Assembly: GCF_902497555.1 (NCBI RefSeq)
Contig: NZ_CABVGP010000003.1
Span: forward strand, 1,364,001-1,428,000
Length of the DNA: 64,000 nucleotides
Source of the DNA: Amycolatopsis camponoti
GTDB taxonomy: Bacteria > Actinomycetota > Actinomycetes > Mycobacteriales > Pseudonocardiaceae
Direction of reading: 5' to 3'
The notes beneath the pieces were generated by a model. It saw nothing but the letters and a program-made list of their open reading frames with translations. It did no database searches and was not told the DNA's origin. This document shows positions 1-7,802 of the stretch, piece by piece (position 1 is the first letter of the stretch; the number at the start of each line of letters is the position of its first letter). The position numbers were made by a program, and so were the translations under genes.

Positions 1-2
1 AG

Positions 3-512
3 CGGTTCGTGCCGAAGGTCGATCCCGGCGGCGACCCGAGCGGCGCCATCGAGCGCGTCTACGGCCGCTACACCGACCGGGCCCGGCACGTGATCGTCGA
101 GGCCCAGAAGGCCGCCGTCGCGCACGCCAGCCCGGAGATCGAAACCGTGCACATCGTGCTGGGCCTGCTCACCGAGCCCGCCGCGCTGGCGGCCGGAGCG
201 ATCCTGGCCCAGGGCGTGTCGCTGGACGCCGTTCGCGAAGCCGCCGAAGCGCGGCTACCCGAGCCGATCGACCCGGTGCCGAACGTGGTTCCCTTTTCTG
301 CCGCCGCGAAGAAGACCCTTGAGCTGACCATGCGCGAAGGCCTGCGGCTCGGGCACAACTACATCGGCACCGAGCACCTGCTGCTGGCGCTGCTGGAACA
401 GGGCGAAGGCGTCGGCTTCGAGGTGCTCGACGGCCTCGGCGTCAAGAAGGACAAGGCCGAGGCGAAGATCGTGGAGGTGCTGGCGGAACTCCTCGCCGCA
501 CGGGGGCAGTGA
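3..512 (+). CDS. Clp N-terminal (Clp_N) domain protein, 5' end outside window
   Basis: The frame is open from the left edge, so the true start is probably outside the window; the first internal start is a GTG at 9. The visible 167 residues carry two Clp_N-type helical repeats. One begins near YGRYTDRARHVIVEAQ, the other near FSAAAKKTLELTMREG, followed by the family signature HNYIGTEHLLLALL. In ClpA/ClpC such repeats bind adaptors and substrates, but no AAA+ module follows here, so this is a stand-alone Clp_N protein. It ends in a highly charged helix and is followed by a terminator. A second stand-alone Clp_N protein lies at 18585-19112. Its role is not known; stress sensing or chaperone-adaptor work is a guess. 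Confidence 0.8.
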   Translation, partial: RFVPKVDPGGDPSGAIERVYGRYTDRARHVIVEAQKAAVAHASPEIETVHIVLGLLTEPAALAAGAILAQGVSLDAVREAAEARLPEPIDPVPNVVPFSAAAKKTLELTMREGLRLGHNYIGTEHLLLALLEQGEGVGFEVLDGLGVKKDKAEAKIVEVLAELLAARGQ

Positions 513-565
513 GACTGCTCCTGGCGGCCGCGCTCCTCGCGTTGGTGCTGGTGACGCTGCTCTGA
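509..565 (+). CDS. possible 18-residue hydrophobic peptide
   Basis: A GTG overlaps the stop of the Clp_N gene (GTGA) and opens an 18-codon frame coding for MRLLLAAALLALVLVTLL, which would form one membrane helix. Translational coupling is the only support. The last codons overlap the left arm of the terminator, which argues for caution. It may simply be the start of the 3' untranslated region. Confidence 0.25.
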   Translation: MRLLLAAALLALVLVTLL

Positions 566-602
566 TCGGGATGTACCAGGGGGTTTTCCCGATCAGAGCA
601 GC
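556..602. terminator. 15-bp perfect stem terminator between convergent genes
   Basis: GCTGCTCTGATCGGG (556-570) is exactly complementary to CCCGATCAGAGCAGC (588-602), with a 17-nt loop containing TTTT. It lies between the rightward Clp_N gene and the leftward gnd gene and can serve both. Confidence 0.75.
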
Positions 603-608
603 ATCGGC

Positions 609-2048
609 TCAGGCTTCGGACTCCGGGCGGCCGTCGGCGGCCCAAGCCGTGTGGAACGAGCCTTCGCGGTCCACGCGGCGGTACGTGTGGGCCCCGAAGA
701 AGTCACGCTGACCCTGGACCAGCGCCGCCGGCAGCCGGTCCGCGCGGAGGCCGTCGTAGTACGCCAGCGCCGTCGAGAAGCCCGGCGTCGGGATGCCGAG
801 CTGGACCGCCGTCGAGATCACCGAACGCCACGAGTCCTGCGCGTCTTCGACGGCCTTGCGGAAGCCGCCCGAGGTGAGCAGCGTCGGCAGGCCCGGCTCC
901 TCGGCGTAGGCCGAGGTGATGTCGTTGAGGAACTTCGCGCGGATGATGCAGCCGCCGCGCCAGATCGAGGCGACCTTGCCGAGGTCGATGTCCCAGCCGT
1001 ACTCCGTCGCGCCGGCCTGGATCTGGTTGAAGCCCTGCGCGTACGCGACGACCTTCGACGCGTACAGCGCCTGCTCGACGTCGTCGGCGAAGCGCTCCAA
1101 CGAGGAACCCGTCAGCGGCGCCCGCGAAGGACCGCCGAGGCCACGGGCGGCCGCGCGCAGCGACTTCGACCCGGACAGCGAACGCGCGAAGACGGCTTCG
1201 GCGATGCCCGAGATCGGGACGCCCAGGTCGAGGCCGATCTGCACGGTCCAGCGGCCGGTGCCCTTCTGCTCGGCGGCGTCCTCGACGACGTCGACGAACG
1301 GCTTGCCCGTCGACTTGTCGACGTGGGCCAGCACCTCGGCGGTGATCTCGATCAGGTAGGAGTCCAGCCGGCCGGTGTTCCAAGTGCGGAACACGTCGGC
1401 GATCTCGGCGGGGGAGTAGCCGCCCGCGCCGCGCAGCAGGTCGAACGACTCCGCGATCAGCTGCATGTCGGCGTACTCGATGCCGTTGTGCACCATCTTG
1501 ACGAAGTGGCCGGCGCCGTCCGCGCCGATGTGCGTGCAGCACGGCTCGCCGTCGACCTTCGCCGAGATGTCCTCGAACAGCGGGCCGAGCGACTCGTACG
1601 ACTCCTTCGAACCGCCGGGCATTATGCTAGGCCCGTGCAGTGCGCCTTCCTCGCCGCCGGAGACGCCGCTGCCGACGAAGTGCAGCCCGCGCTCGCGCAG
1701 CGCCTTCTCGCGGCGGCGCGTGTCGGCGAAGTGCGCGTTGCCGGCGTCGATGATCACGTCGCCCTCTTCGAGCAGCGGCGCGAACTCGTCGATGACGGCG
1801 TCGGTCGGGCCGCCCGCCTTGACCATGATCACGACCTGCCGGGGCCGCTCCAGCGCGTTGACGAAGTCCTGCGCCGAGTACGCCGGGATGAAGTCGCCTT
1901 CGTCGCCGAACTGCTCCACCAGCGCGCGGGTCCGCTCCTCGGACCGGTTGTGCAGGGCCACCGTGTGGCCGTGCCGCGCCAGGTTGCGGGCCAGGTTGCG
2001 GCCCATGACCGCCAGGCCGGTGACCCCGATGCTCGCCTTCTTGCTCAT
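609..2048 (-). CDS. gnd: 6-phosphogluconate dehydrogenase, decarboxylating
   Basis: Oxidises 6-phosphogluconate to ribulose 5-phosphate with release of CO2 and NADPH in the oxidative pentose phosphate pathway; cytosolic. The N-terminal Rossmann motif GVTGLAVMGRN is at about residues 8-18. The substrate motif GSGVSGGEEGALHGPSIMPG is near 126-145 and the catalytic region GAGHFVKMVHNGIEY near 178-192. The all-helical C-terminal domain is complete. About 479 residues is the length of the long (E. coli-like) family. Two ATGs lie 6 nt apart. GGAAGG sits directly against the outer one (2054) but 6 nt before the inner one (2048), so the inner start is preferred. It stands alone, convergent with the Clp_N gene. 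Confidence 0.95.
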   Translation of the reverse strand: MSKKASIGVTGLAVMGRNLARNLARHGHTVALHNRSEERTRALVEQFGDEGDFIPAYSAQDFVNALERPRQVVIMVKAGGPTDAVIDEFAPLLEEGDVIIDAGNAHFADTRRREKALRERGLHFVGSGVSGGEEGALHGPSIMPGGSKESYESLGPLFEDISAKVDGEPCCTHIGADGAGHFVKMVHNGIEYADMQLIAESFDLLRGAGGYSPAEIADVFRTWNTGRLDSYLIEITAEVLAHVDKSTGKPFVDVVEDAAEQKGTGRWTVQIGLDLGVPISGIAEAVFARSLSGSKSLRAAARGLGGPSRAPLTGSSLERFADDVEQALYASKVVAYAQGFNQIQAGATEYGWDIDLGKVASIWRGGCIIRAKFLNDITSAYAEEPGLPTLLTSGGFRKAVEDAQDSWRSVISTAVQLGIPTPGFSTALAYYDGLRADRLPAALVQGQRDFFGAHTYRRVDREGSFHTAWAADGRPESEA

Positions 2049-2133
2049 CCGCATCCTTCCGAAGACTCTCTCGATTCAGACAGTAGTCCGATCGACGCCT
2101 CAAGGGAGGGCACGGAGGAGCAGCTCACTCAGT

Positions 2134-3054
2134 TCAGGAGAAGCAGCGGATCGGGCCGCGGTTGATCGCGAGCATGTCGGTGATCGCCGCGACCAGGTCG
2201 ATCTGCGCGCCCCACTCGGCGCCGTCCAGCTCGGCGTACGCGCGGTGCAGGTTCCCCGGCAGCCGCTCCTGCTCGCTCAGCGACGCGAACTCGCCCAGGT
2301 CGGTCTCCTTCGCGACCTCCAGCGGCGACAGCCCGGCGGCCTTCCCGCGCTCCGCTGTCTCCTGGACGAACCTCAGGTACGCGTCCACTGTGTCCACCAC
2401 CGAGAGGTCGCACGGGCCGCCGTGACCAGGCAAGATCACTTCCGGTTCGAGTTCCCGGATGACGTCGAGGCCCTTGCGCCACCCGGCCACCGAGCCCATC
2501 AGCGCGAACGGGCTGCCGCCGTTGAACACCAGGTCGCCGGCGTAGAGGACGCGCTGCTCCGCCAGCCAGACCAGGACGTCGTTGGTCGTGTGGGCCGCGT
2601 GGCCGGGGTGGATCAGCTCGAGGGTGACGTCGCCGGCGTGCACGGTCAGCCGGTCGTCGAACACGACCTCCGGCGGCCGCGACCGCAGCTCGCCCCAGTC
2701 GCTGCCGACGAAGATCCCCTCGAACGTCTGGATGCCCTCGGCGACCATCAGCTCGCGCGTCTTGCGGTGCCCGATGATCGTCGCGGCCCCGACGAGGTAG
2801 TTGCCGTTGGTGTGGTCGCCGTGGTGGTGGGTGTTCACCAGCGTCGTCACCGGGCTGCCGGTGGCGGCTTCGACCGTCTCGAGCAGCGCGCGCGTGCGGC
2901 GCTCGGTCGAGCACGTGTCGATCAGCACGGTGTGGTCGCCGGCGTCGACGAACCCGCAGTTGTTGATGTACCAGGAGCCGTCCGGCTGGACGTACCCGTG
3001 GACCCGGTCGGCCAGGCGGGTGACGGCGGCGGCGGAGGGCGAGCGATCGGTCAC
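2134..3054 (-). CDS. metallo-beta-lactamase-fold hydrolase
   Basis: A 306-residue MBL-fold protein. The dinuclear metal motif THHHGDHT is at residues 75-82. Further ligand regions are HPGHAAHTTND, VLYAGDLVFNGGSPF and VILPGHGG. It resembles the glyoxalase II/alkylsulfatase-like hydrolases of unknown substrate that are common in actinobacteria. The GTG start is preceded by CAGACT with 6 nt between, the pattern of a leaderless promoter. It is downstream of, and separate from, the WhiJ-like gene at 3289. The substrate cannot be told from the sequence. Confidence 0.85.
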   Translation of the reverse strand: MTDRSPSAAAVTRLADRVHGYVQPDGSWYINNCGFVDAGDHTVLIDTCSTERRTRALLETVEAATGSPVTTLVNTHHHGDHTNGNYLVGAATIIGHRKTRELMVAEGIQTFEGIFVGSDWGELRSRPPEVVFDDRLTVHAGDVTLELIHPGHAAHTTNDVLVWLAEQRVLYAGDLVFNGGSPFALMGSVAGWRKGLDVIRELEPEVILPGHGGPCDLSVVDTVDAYLRFVQETAERGKAAGLSPLEVAKETDLGEFASLSEQERLPGNLHRAYAELDGAEWGAQIDLVAAITDMLAINRGPIRCFS

Positions 3055-3235
3055 CGGCCCAGTCTGCCCGAGACCGGGCTCCGCCGGTTGGCCGAATAAT
3101 TCGGAATTTCACTGGTCCAGGCGAGTGATAGCGCAGGTGACTGGCATTCTGCGGCGTTTCCTGGAACGCTGCGCGATGTCATCATCGAGATCCGCAAGGT
3201 GAAGCACTAACCTGGGTGGGTTCGGTAGTTCGTGT

Positions 3236-3262
3236 GTGACGGCGGCCGGTGGCCGCCGTCAC
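3236..3262 (+). promoter_or_regulatory. 12-bp perfect hairpin in the leader of the WhiJ-like gene
   Basis: GTGACGGCGGCC (3236-3247) and GGCCGCCGTCAC (3251-3262) form a perfect 12-bp stem with a 3-nt loop. It ends 26 nt before the ATG at 3289. A possible -10 (TAACCT, 3208-3213) lies upstream, so the hairpin would be in the 5' leader; it could be an operator, an attenuator or an RNA-stability element. Confidence 0.5.
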
Positions 3263-3288
3263 TTGTAGTGGTCCGGGAGAGCAGGGCG

Positions 3289-4152
3289 ATGGCCAGCACC
3301 GTCACCTCGCGCCGGAAGCAGCTCGGGAACGAGCTCCGGCATGCCCGCACCGCGGCGCGGATGACACAGCAGCAGGTCGCCGAGGTCCTCGGCTGCACCC
3401 AGGGCAAGGTCAACAAGATCGAGTCCGGTGCCGTCGGGGTGAAACTCGGGGATGTGCGATCCATGCTGAACGCATTCGGGATCAACGGCGAAGAAGCCGA
3501 CACGCTGATGAACCTGGCGCGCGCGGCCGCCGGGCAGCGCGGCCACTGGTCCGGCTACCGCTCGGTGGTGCCGCACTGGTTCCGCACCTTCACCGACCTG
3601 GAGCCCGCGGCCGCGGAGATCCTCACCTGGCACGGCGAGCGCATCCCGGGTCCGCTGCAGTCCGAGCACTACATGCTCAAGCAGTTCACCGAAGCCGGCG
3701 CGACGGACGTGACGTCCCTGGTGCGCAACCGGCTCGACCGCAAGGCGGTGTTCGAGCAGCAGCAGCCGCCCTACTACCGGTTCATCATCAGCGAGGGCGC
3801 GCTGCGCCGGGCTCCCGGCGGGTACGCGCCCGCGGTGATGCTCGACCAGGTCGAGCACCTGCTCTCGCTCGAACGGCACCCGCGGGTCTACGTCCACGTG
3901 CTGCCGTTCGGGGCGCGGCTGGCCGCGGTGCCCAACGACTTCACGATCATGCGCTTCCCGGACCGCACCCGGGACTTCGTCTACATCGAGCACTCCGCCG
4001 GCGGCCTGTACCTCGACGACGTCAAGGACTTCAACATCTTCGTCGACTCGTGGGACCGGCTGCGGGGAGCGGCGCTGGAGCGGCAGGAGACCCGGCAGTT
4101 CCTGAAGGAGCTCGCGGAGGGTTACCGCGGCCAGATGCAGCAGCTCCAATAG
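3289..4152 (+). CDS. XRE-family regulator with DUF5753 (WhiJ-like)
   Basis: A 287-residue protein with an N-terminal cro/XRE helix-turn-helix (about 9-65, including RMTQQQVAEVLGCTQGKVNKIE). The C-terminal DUF5753 domain is recognisable from QSEHYMLKQF, VRNRLDRKAVF, HVLPFGARLAAVPNDFTIM and DFVYIEHSAGGLYLDD. Such proteins usually pair with a small DUF397 protein and affect development or antibiotic production in streptomycetes. Here the next genes are DUF574 methyltransferases; the nearest DUF397 gene is 3 kb away. The ATG at 3289 fits the family start and has GGGAGA upstream; the frame is open further upstream but that part is not family-like. Confidence 0.85.
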   Translation: MASTVTSRRKQLGNELRHARTAARMTQQQVAEVLGCTQGKVNKIESGAVGVKLGDVRSMLNAFGINGEEADTLMNLARAAAGQRGHWSGYRSVVPHWFRTFTDLEPAAAEILTWHGERIPGPLQSEHYMLKQFTEAGATDVTSLVRNRLDRKAVFEQQQPPYYRFIISEGALRRAPGGYAPAVMLDQVEHLLSLERHPRVYVHVLPFGARLAAVPNDFTIMRFPDRTRDFVYIEHSAGGLYLDDVKDFNIFVDSWDRLRGAALERQETRQFLKELAEGYRGQMQQLQ

Positions 4153-4252
4153 GGCGAACGGCGGCCTCAGGGGTCCCGAGTGGTGAACAACTGTCGGTAG
4201 AGTGGCTCTGTTGTGCCCTAAGCCACCGGAAGTGCCGCCCGAAGGGGACATC

Positions 4253-5080
4253 GTGGACCCCGACTTCCTCCCCGACGCCGTCGACCTCGACCGGCCGAAC
4301 GTGGCGAGGATCTACGACTGGGCGCTCGGCGGCACCGCGAACTGGGCGGTCGACCGGCAGTACGGCGAGCTGGCCGTGAAAGCGTTCCCGCTGGCGAAGA
4401 CCCTGGCGCGCGGCAACCGCGACTTCCTCGGCCGGGCCGTGCGCCACTGCGTCACCGAAGGCATCACGCAGTTCCTCGACCTCGGGTCCGGCATCCCCAC
4501 CGCCGGCAACGTCCACGAGGTGGCCGACGAGTACGCCGAAGACAGCCGCTGCGTCTACGTCGACAACGAGCCGGTGGCCGTCGCGCACGGCCGGATCCTG
4601 CTCGAAGAGGAGGGTGATCCCGAGCGGCACGCCGTGCTGCACGCCGATCTCCGGGACGCCGAGGAGGTCTGGGAGGCCGCGCTCGCCACCGGCGTGCTCG
4701 ACCCCGAGCGGCCGATCGGCCTGCTCAGCGTGGCCGTGCTGCACTTCCTGCCGGACGTCACCGGTGTCCGCGAAGCGATCCGCGACTACCGGACGCTGCT
4801 GGCGCCGGGATCGGCGTACGTCCTCTCGCACGCGACCGAGTCCGGTGTCGAAGGTGACGAGCTGGCGCAGATCCGGCGGCTCGTGCAGCTGTCCGAACGG
4901 TCGAGCTCGCCGGCGGTGTCCCGGTCGCTCGACGAGATCGCCTCGTTCTTCGGTAACTTCGAGGTCGTCGACCCCGGGATCGTGCCTGTGGGAGAGTGGC
5001 GCCCCGAGCCCGGCACCGCCCCGGTCCCCCTCGCGAGCGTGGTCGGCGGTGTCGGCCGCAAGCCTGGAGGAAGCGCATGA
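4253..5080 (+). CDS. SAM-dependent methyltransferase, DUF574 family (first of a tandem pair)
   Basis: A 275-residue member of the actinobacterial S-adenosylmethionine methyltransferase family (DUF574). The family opening DRPNVARIYDWALGGTANWA is at 13-32, the SAM motif FLDLGSGIPTAGNVHEVAD at about 74-92, then VYVDNEPVAVAHG. The GTG at 4253 has GAAGGGG 5 nt upstream and gives the usual N-terminus; a longer frame from 4202 lacks such support. Its stop overlaps the ATG of the next gene (ATGA). The substrate is unknown for this family. It is about 100 nt downstream of a WhiJ-like regulator, which may control it. Confidence 0.85.
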   Translation: MDPDFLPDAVDLDRPNVARIYDWALGGTANWAVDRQYGELAVKAFPLAKTLARGNRDFLGRAVRHCVTEGITQFLDLGSGIPTAGNVHEVADEYAEDSRCVYVDNEPVAVAHGRILLEEEGDPERHAVLHADLRDAEEVWEAALATGVLDPERPIGLLSVAVLHFLPDVTGVREAIRDYRTLLAPGSAYVLSHATESGVEGDELAQIRRLVQLSERSSSPAVSRSLDEIASFFGNFEVVDPGIVPVGEWRPEPGTAPVPLASVVGGVGRKPGGSA

Positions 5081-5925
5081 CCACGCAGGACCCCGAAGCC
5101 CCCGAAGGCGTCGACCTCGAGCGGCCGAACGCGGCCCGCATCTACGACTGGTTCCTCGGCGGCGACGCCAACTGGGCCATCGACCGCCAGTTCGGCGAGC
5201 AGGCGGTCAAGACGTTCCCGATGATCAAGACGGTCGCCCGTGTCGGCCGCGACTTCCTCGGCCGGGGCGTCCGGTACCTGGCGCGCAACGGCATCGACCA
5301 GTTCCTCGACCTGGGATCGGGCGTGCCGACGGTCGGGAACGTCCACGAGGTCGCGGCGGAGGTGAACCCGAACGCGCGGTGCGTGTACGTCGACAACGAG
5401 CCGGTCGCGGTGGCGCACTCGCAGGTCCTGCTGGAGAAGGAGGGCGTCGCGGACCGGCACGCCGTGCTGCAGGGCGACCTGCGCGACCCGGCCGACATCT
5501 GGAAGCGGGCGCTCGAGACCGGTGTCCTCGACACGAACCGGCCGATCGGCCTGATCATGGTCGGCGTCCTGTACTTCCTCGGCCCGGACGAGCCGGTGGC
5601 CCAGACCATCCAGAAGTACCTGTCGCTGCTGCCCGCCGGCTCGTACTTCCTGTCCTCGCACCTGACCACCGAAGGCCTCGACGCGATGGCCGACGCCGAA
5701 AGCCGCGAGTCGATCGTGGCGCAGTACCAGCGGTCGAGCACCCCGCTGCACCTGCGCAGCAAGGCGGAGTTCACGACGTTCTTCGAGGGCCTGGAGCTCG
5801 TCGAGCCGGGCATCGTCTACCTGCCGGAGTGGCACCCGGAGGAGATCGAATCCCGCGCCACGAAGAAGATGGCGAACGACCCGTCGTTCGTCGGCCACAT
5901 CTGCGGCCTCGGCCGCAAACCGTGA
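5077..5925 (+). CDS. SAM-dependent methyltransferase, DUF574 family (second of a tandem pair)
   Basis: A 282-residue paralogue of the preceding gene with the same signatures: ERPNAARIYDWFLGGDANWA, then FLDLGSGVPTVGNVHEV near 76-92, then VYVDNEPVAVAHS and a C-terminal GHICGLGRKP. The start overlaps the previous stop by ATGA and has GGAGG 8 nt upstream. The two copies are clearly homologous along their whole length but diverged, which points to an old duplication. Its stop overlaps the start of a third methyltransferase (GTGA). Confidence 0.85.
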   Translation: MTTQDPEAPEGVDLERPNAARIYDWFLGGDANWAIDRQFGEQAVKTFPMIKTVARVGRDFLGRGVRYLARNGIDQFLDLGSGVPTVGNVHEVAAEVNPNARCVYVDNEPVAVAHSQVLLEKEGVADRHAVLQGDLRDPADIWKRALETGVLDTNRPIGLIMVGVLYFLGPDEPVAQTIQKYLSLLPAGSYFLSSHLTTEGLDAMADAESRESIVAQYQRSSTPLHLRSKAEFTTFFEGLELVEPGIVYLPEWHPEEIESRATKKMANDPSFVGHICGLGRKP

Positions 5926-6527
5926 CAGCGGCCTACGACGCGGTCGCCGTCCGGTACGCGGAGTTCGTCCGCGGGATCTGGGACGGCGACCCGCTGGACC
6001 GGGCCGCGTGGGCCGCGTTCGCGGACTTCGCGCGCGGCCGCGGCCCGGTCGCCGACCTCGGCTGCGGGCCCGGCCACCTGACGGCGCACCTGCGTTCGCT
6101 CGGGCTCGACGCGTTCGGCGTCGACGTGTCGCCGGAGATGGTTTCACTGGCGCGGGCCGCGCAGCCGGAGCTGCGGTTCGAGGTGGGTTCCATGGCGGCG
6201 CTGGACCTGCCCGACGAGTCGCTCGCCGGGATCCTGTCGTGGTATTCGGTGATCCACGCGCCGCCGTCGGAGGTAGCGGGGTACTTCGCCGAATTCACCC
6301 GGACGTTGGCGTCGGGTGGTCACGTTCTGTTGGGGTTCTTCGAGGCCGGGGACGGCCCGGTTTCGGAGTTCGACCACAAGGTGACGACGGCGTACCGGTG
6401 GCCCCTCGGCGAACTGGTGGACATCGCGGCGGCCGCGGGGCTCGCCGAGGTGGGGCGGATGTACCGCGAGCCCGTCGAAGGGGAACGCCCCTTCCGTCAG
6501 GGCCGGCTGCTGCTGCGGAAACCGTAG
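5922..6527 (+). CDS. class I SAM-dependent methyltransferase
   Basis: A 201-residue Rossmann methyltransferase of the methyltransf_11/25 type, unrelated in detail to the two DUF574 genes before it. Motif I VADLGCGPGHLTAHL is at about 43-57, the acidic residue of motif II in FGVDVSPEMV, and a motif IV-like stretch around ILSWYSVIH. The GTG start overlaps the stop of the upstream gene, so the three methyltransferases are almost certainly one coupled operon ending at the hairpin at 6540-6570. The substrate is unknown. Confidence 0.85.
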   Translation: MTAAYDAVAVRYAEFVRGIWDGDPLDRAAWAAFADFARGRGPVADLGCGPGHLTAHLRSLGLDAFGVDVSPEMVSLARAAQPELRFEVGSMAALDLPDESLAGILSWYSVIHAPPSEVAGYFAEFTRTLASGGHVLLGFFEAGDGPVSEFDHKVTTAYRWPLGELVDIAAAAGLAEVGRMYREPVEGERPFRQGRLLLRKP

Positions 6528-6539
6528 CCGGAGACAGCG

Positions 6540-6570
6540 AGAGCCCCGGTCCGCGCTGGACCGGGGCTCT
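6540..6570 (+). terminator. 13-bp stem terminator of the methyltransferase operon
   Basis: AGAGCCCCGGTCC (6540-6552) pairs perfectly with GGACCGGGGCTCT (6558-6570) around a 5-nt loop, followed by TCTCG. It lies between the rightward operon and the leftward small genes, so it can act in both directions. Confidence 0.8.
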
Positions 6571-6590
6571 TCTCGTGGTGGGACAGCAGT

Positions 6591-6845
6591 TCAGACGCGG
6601 GAACCGATTCGCCCGCGCAGGAGCGGGGTCAGGTCGATCGCGGCCTCCAGCGGGCGGGTGGTCCGGAACCCGTCGGAGTGGCGCTGCAGCGGCAGGTCCT
6701 GGTCGGCGGCCCACGTCGTCGTCTTGCGCAGCGGCGCCTGGATCAGGCTGAAGCCGAAGCGGTTCCTCAGCTCGTCGCCGATCCCGCGGCGGCCGCGGTG
6801 CTCTTCTTCCTCGCGGCGGAAGAGCGAGTTCAGCCGGACGGCCAT
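6591..6845 (-). CDS. small protein of unknown function
   Basis: An 84-residue, arginine-rich, soluble-looking protein (MAVRLNSLFRREEEEHRGRR at the N-terminus) with no domain I recognise. The start lies 3 nt after the stop of the upstream gene at 6849, so the two are probably co-transcribed. Its codon third positions are as GC-rich as those of its neighbours, which supports it being real. No function can be given. Confidence 0.5.
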   Translation of the reverse strand: MAVRLNSLFRREEEEHRGRRGIGDELRNRFGFSLIQAPLRKTTTWAADQDLPLQRHSDGFRTTRPLEAAIDLTPLLRGRIGSRV

Positions 6846-6848
6846 CGT

Positions 6849-7118
6849 CTACACCCCCAGCTCTCGTCGCGGTGACCTGGCGCGTTCGCCGCCGGTCAGT
6901 CCGAGACAGGGTTCACACGGCATGCCGGCCCCGGGGGCCAGCCACTCCACTTGGGCGCGGGAAAGCGCTTCCCCGCACTTGGTTCGGACCAGCTCGCTCG
7001 TACTCCCGGCGACGTCCAGCCCGAAGACGTGGACGACCCGGCGGGCCTCACCGGCGGTTCCCCTGGCGAGCCTGCCCACGATCAGAACGCCCGGTGGCGC
7101 ACTGTCCTCGACGATCAC
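6849..7118 (-). CDS. small conserved-looking protein with CxPC-like motif
   Basis: About 89 residues, no known domain. The C-terminal half has TKCGEALSRAQVEWLAPGAG followed by MPCEPC, a small Cys arrangement that could bind metal. I believe similar short proteins are common in Pseudonocardiaceae, but this was not checked. GTG at 7118 is preferred because GGGGAGG lies 5 nt upstream; an in-frame ATG exists at 7133. It is followed at 3 nt by the 84-residue gene. Confidence 0.55.
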   Translation of the reverse strand: MIVEDSAPPGVLIVGRLARGTAGEARRVVHVFGLDVAGSTSELVRTKCGEALSRAQVEWLAPGAGMPCEPCLGLTGGERARSPRRELGV

Positions 7119-7401
7119 GCTGTCCTCCCCCATGAGGTCCTGCGGTGGTGGTTGGCCGGTCGTCAGCCAGTGGTCCGCGGTCGGGGACCGCCCGCCGCAT
7201 GCAGGCAGTCATTCACCGACACCAGCGCCCCGGCCGATGCGATTAATCCTACTCCTGGAATAATCTTCATGTCGAGGCCGGACCTAGTTGATCACCCGCT
7301 TGGCCGTGCGGCGTACTCCATTGAGACACTGAGTAGCCGGACGCGGGTACTTTTGACCTGGTCCCGGCCGCGCCCCCCATCGATGCTCGGAGGTACGACC
7401 C

Positions 7402-7656
7402 ATGGCGGATTATCCGTCGTTCGCGGATTACGATCCGAACACGGCCGTGTCCCTGTTCCAAGAGGCTGCCTGGGAGAAGTCGTTCGCCAGCGAGCCCAAC
7501 GGTGGGAGCTGCGTCGAGGTCAACCTCGGCCGCGAAGGCCTGATCGGTGTCCGCGACACGAAGCTCGCGACCAGCCCGGTCTTCGTTTTCGACAGCGCCG
7601 AATGGGAAGCGTTCCTGGTCGCCGTGAAAGCCGGGCAGTTCGACCTGCCCGCTTGA
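7402..7656 (+). CDS. DUF397 domain protein
   Basis: An 84-residue DUF397 protein: AAWEKSFASEPNGGSCVEV, then GLIGVRDTK, then a C-terminal FVFDSAEWEAFLVAVKAG. DUF397 proteins are small partners of WhiJ-like HTH/DUF5753 proteins. This copy has no such gene next to it; the nearest is at 3289-4152. The ATG has CGGAGGT upstream and a TACTTT at 7348-7353 could be its -10. A stem-loop follows at 7720. Confidence 0.85.
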   Translation: MADYPSFADYDPNTAVSLFQEAAWEKSFASEPNGGSCVEVNLGREGLIGVRDTKLATSPVFVFDSAEWEAFLVAVKAGQFDLPA

Positions 7657-7719
7657 TCCGTCCCCCGCGGCGGTGATCGTGATCACCCGCCGGTGCACAG
7701 TTGCGTCCGATAAAAGATG

Positions 7720-7761
7720 GCGAAGGCCCCCTTCCCGTTCTCTGGAGAAGGAGGCCTTCGC
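7720..7761. terminator. bidirectional terminator
   Basis: GCGAAGGCC (7720-7728) pairs with GGCCTTCGC (7753-7761), with a smaller inner stem (CCTTC/GAAGG) inside the loop. It lies between the convergent DUF397 gene and the leftward exported-protein operon. Confidence 0.7.
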
Positions 7762-7802
7762 GACGGCGCGGATACGCGTGGACGCCGATTGTGAGGGCAA
7801 TC

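Noticed and set aside
4202..4252. Upstream GTG as start of the first DUF574 methyltransferase
   Set aside because: The GTG at 4253 has a proper Shine-Dalgarno and gives the family N-terminus; the extra 17 residues are not family-like.
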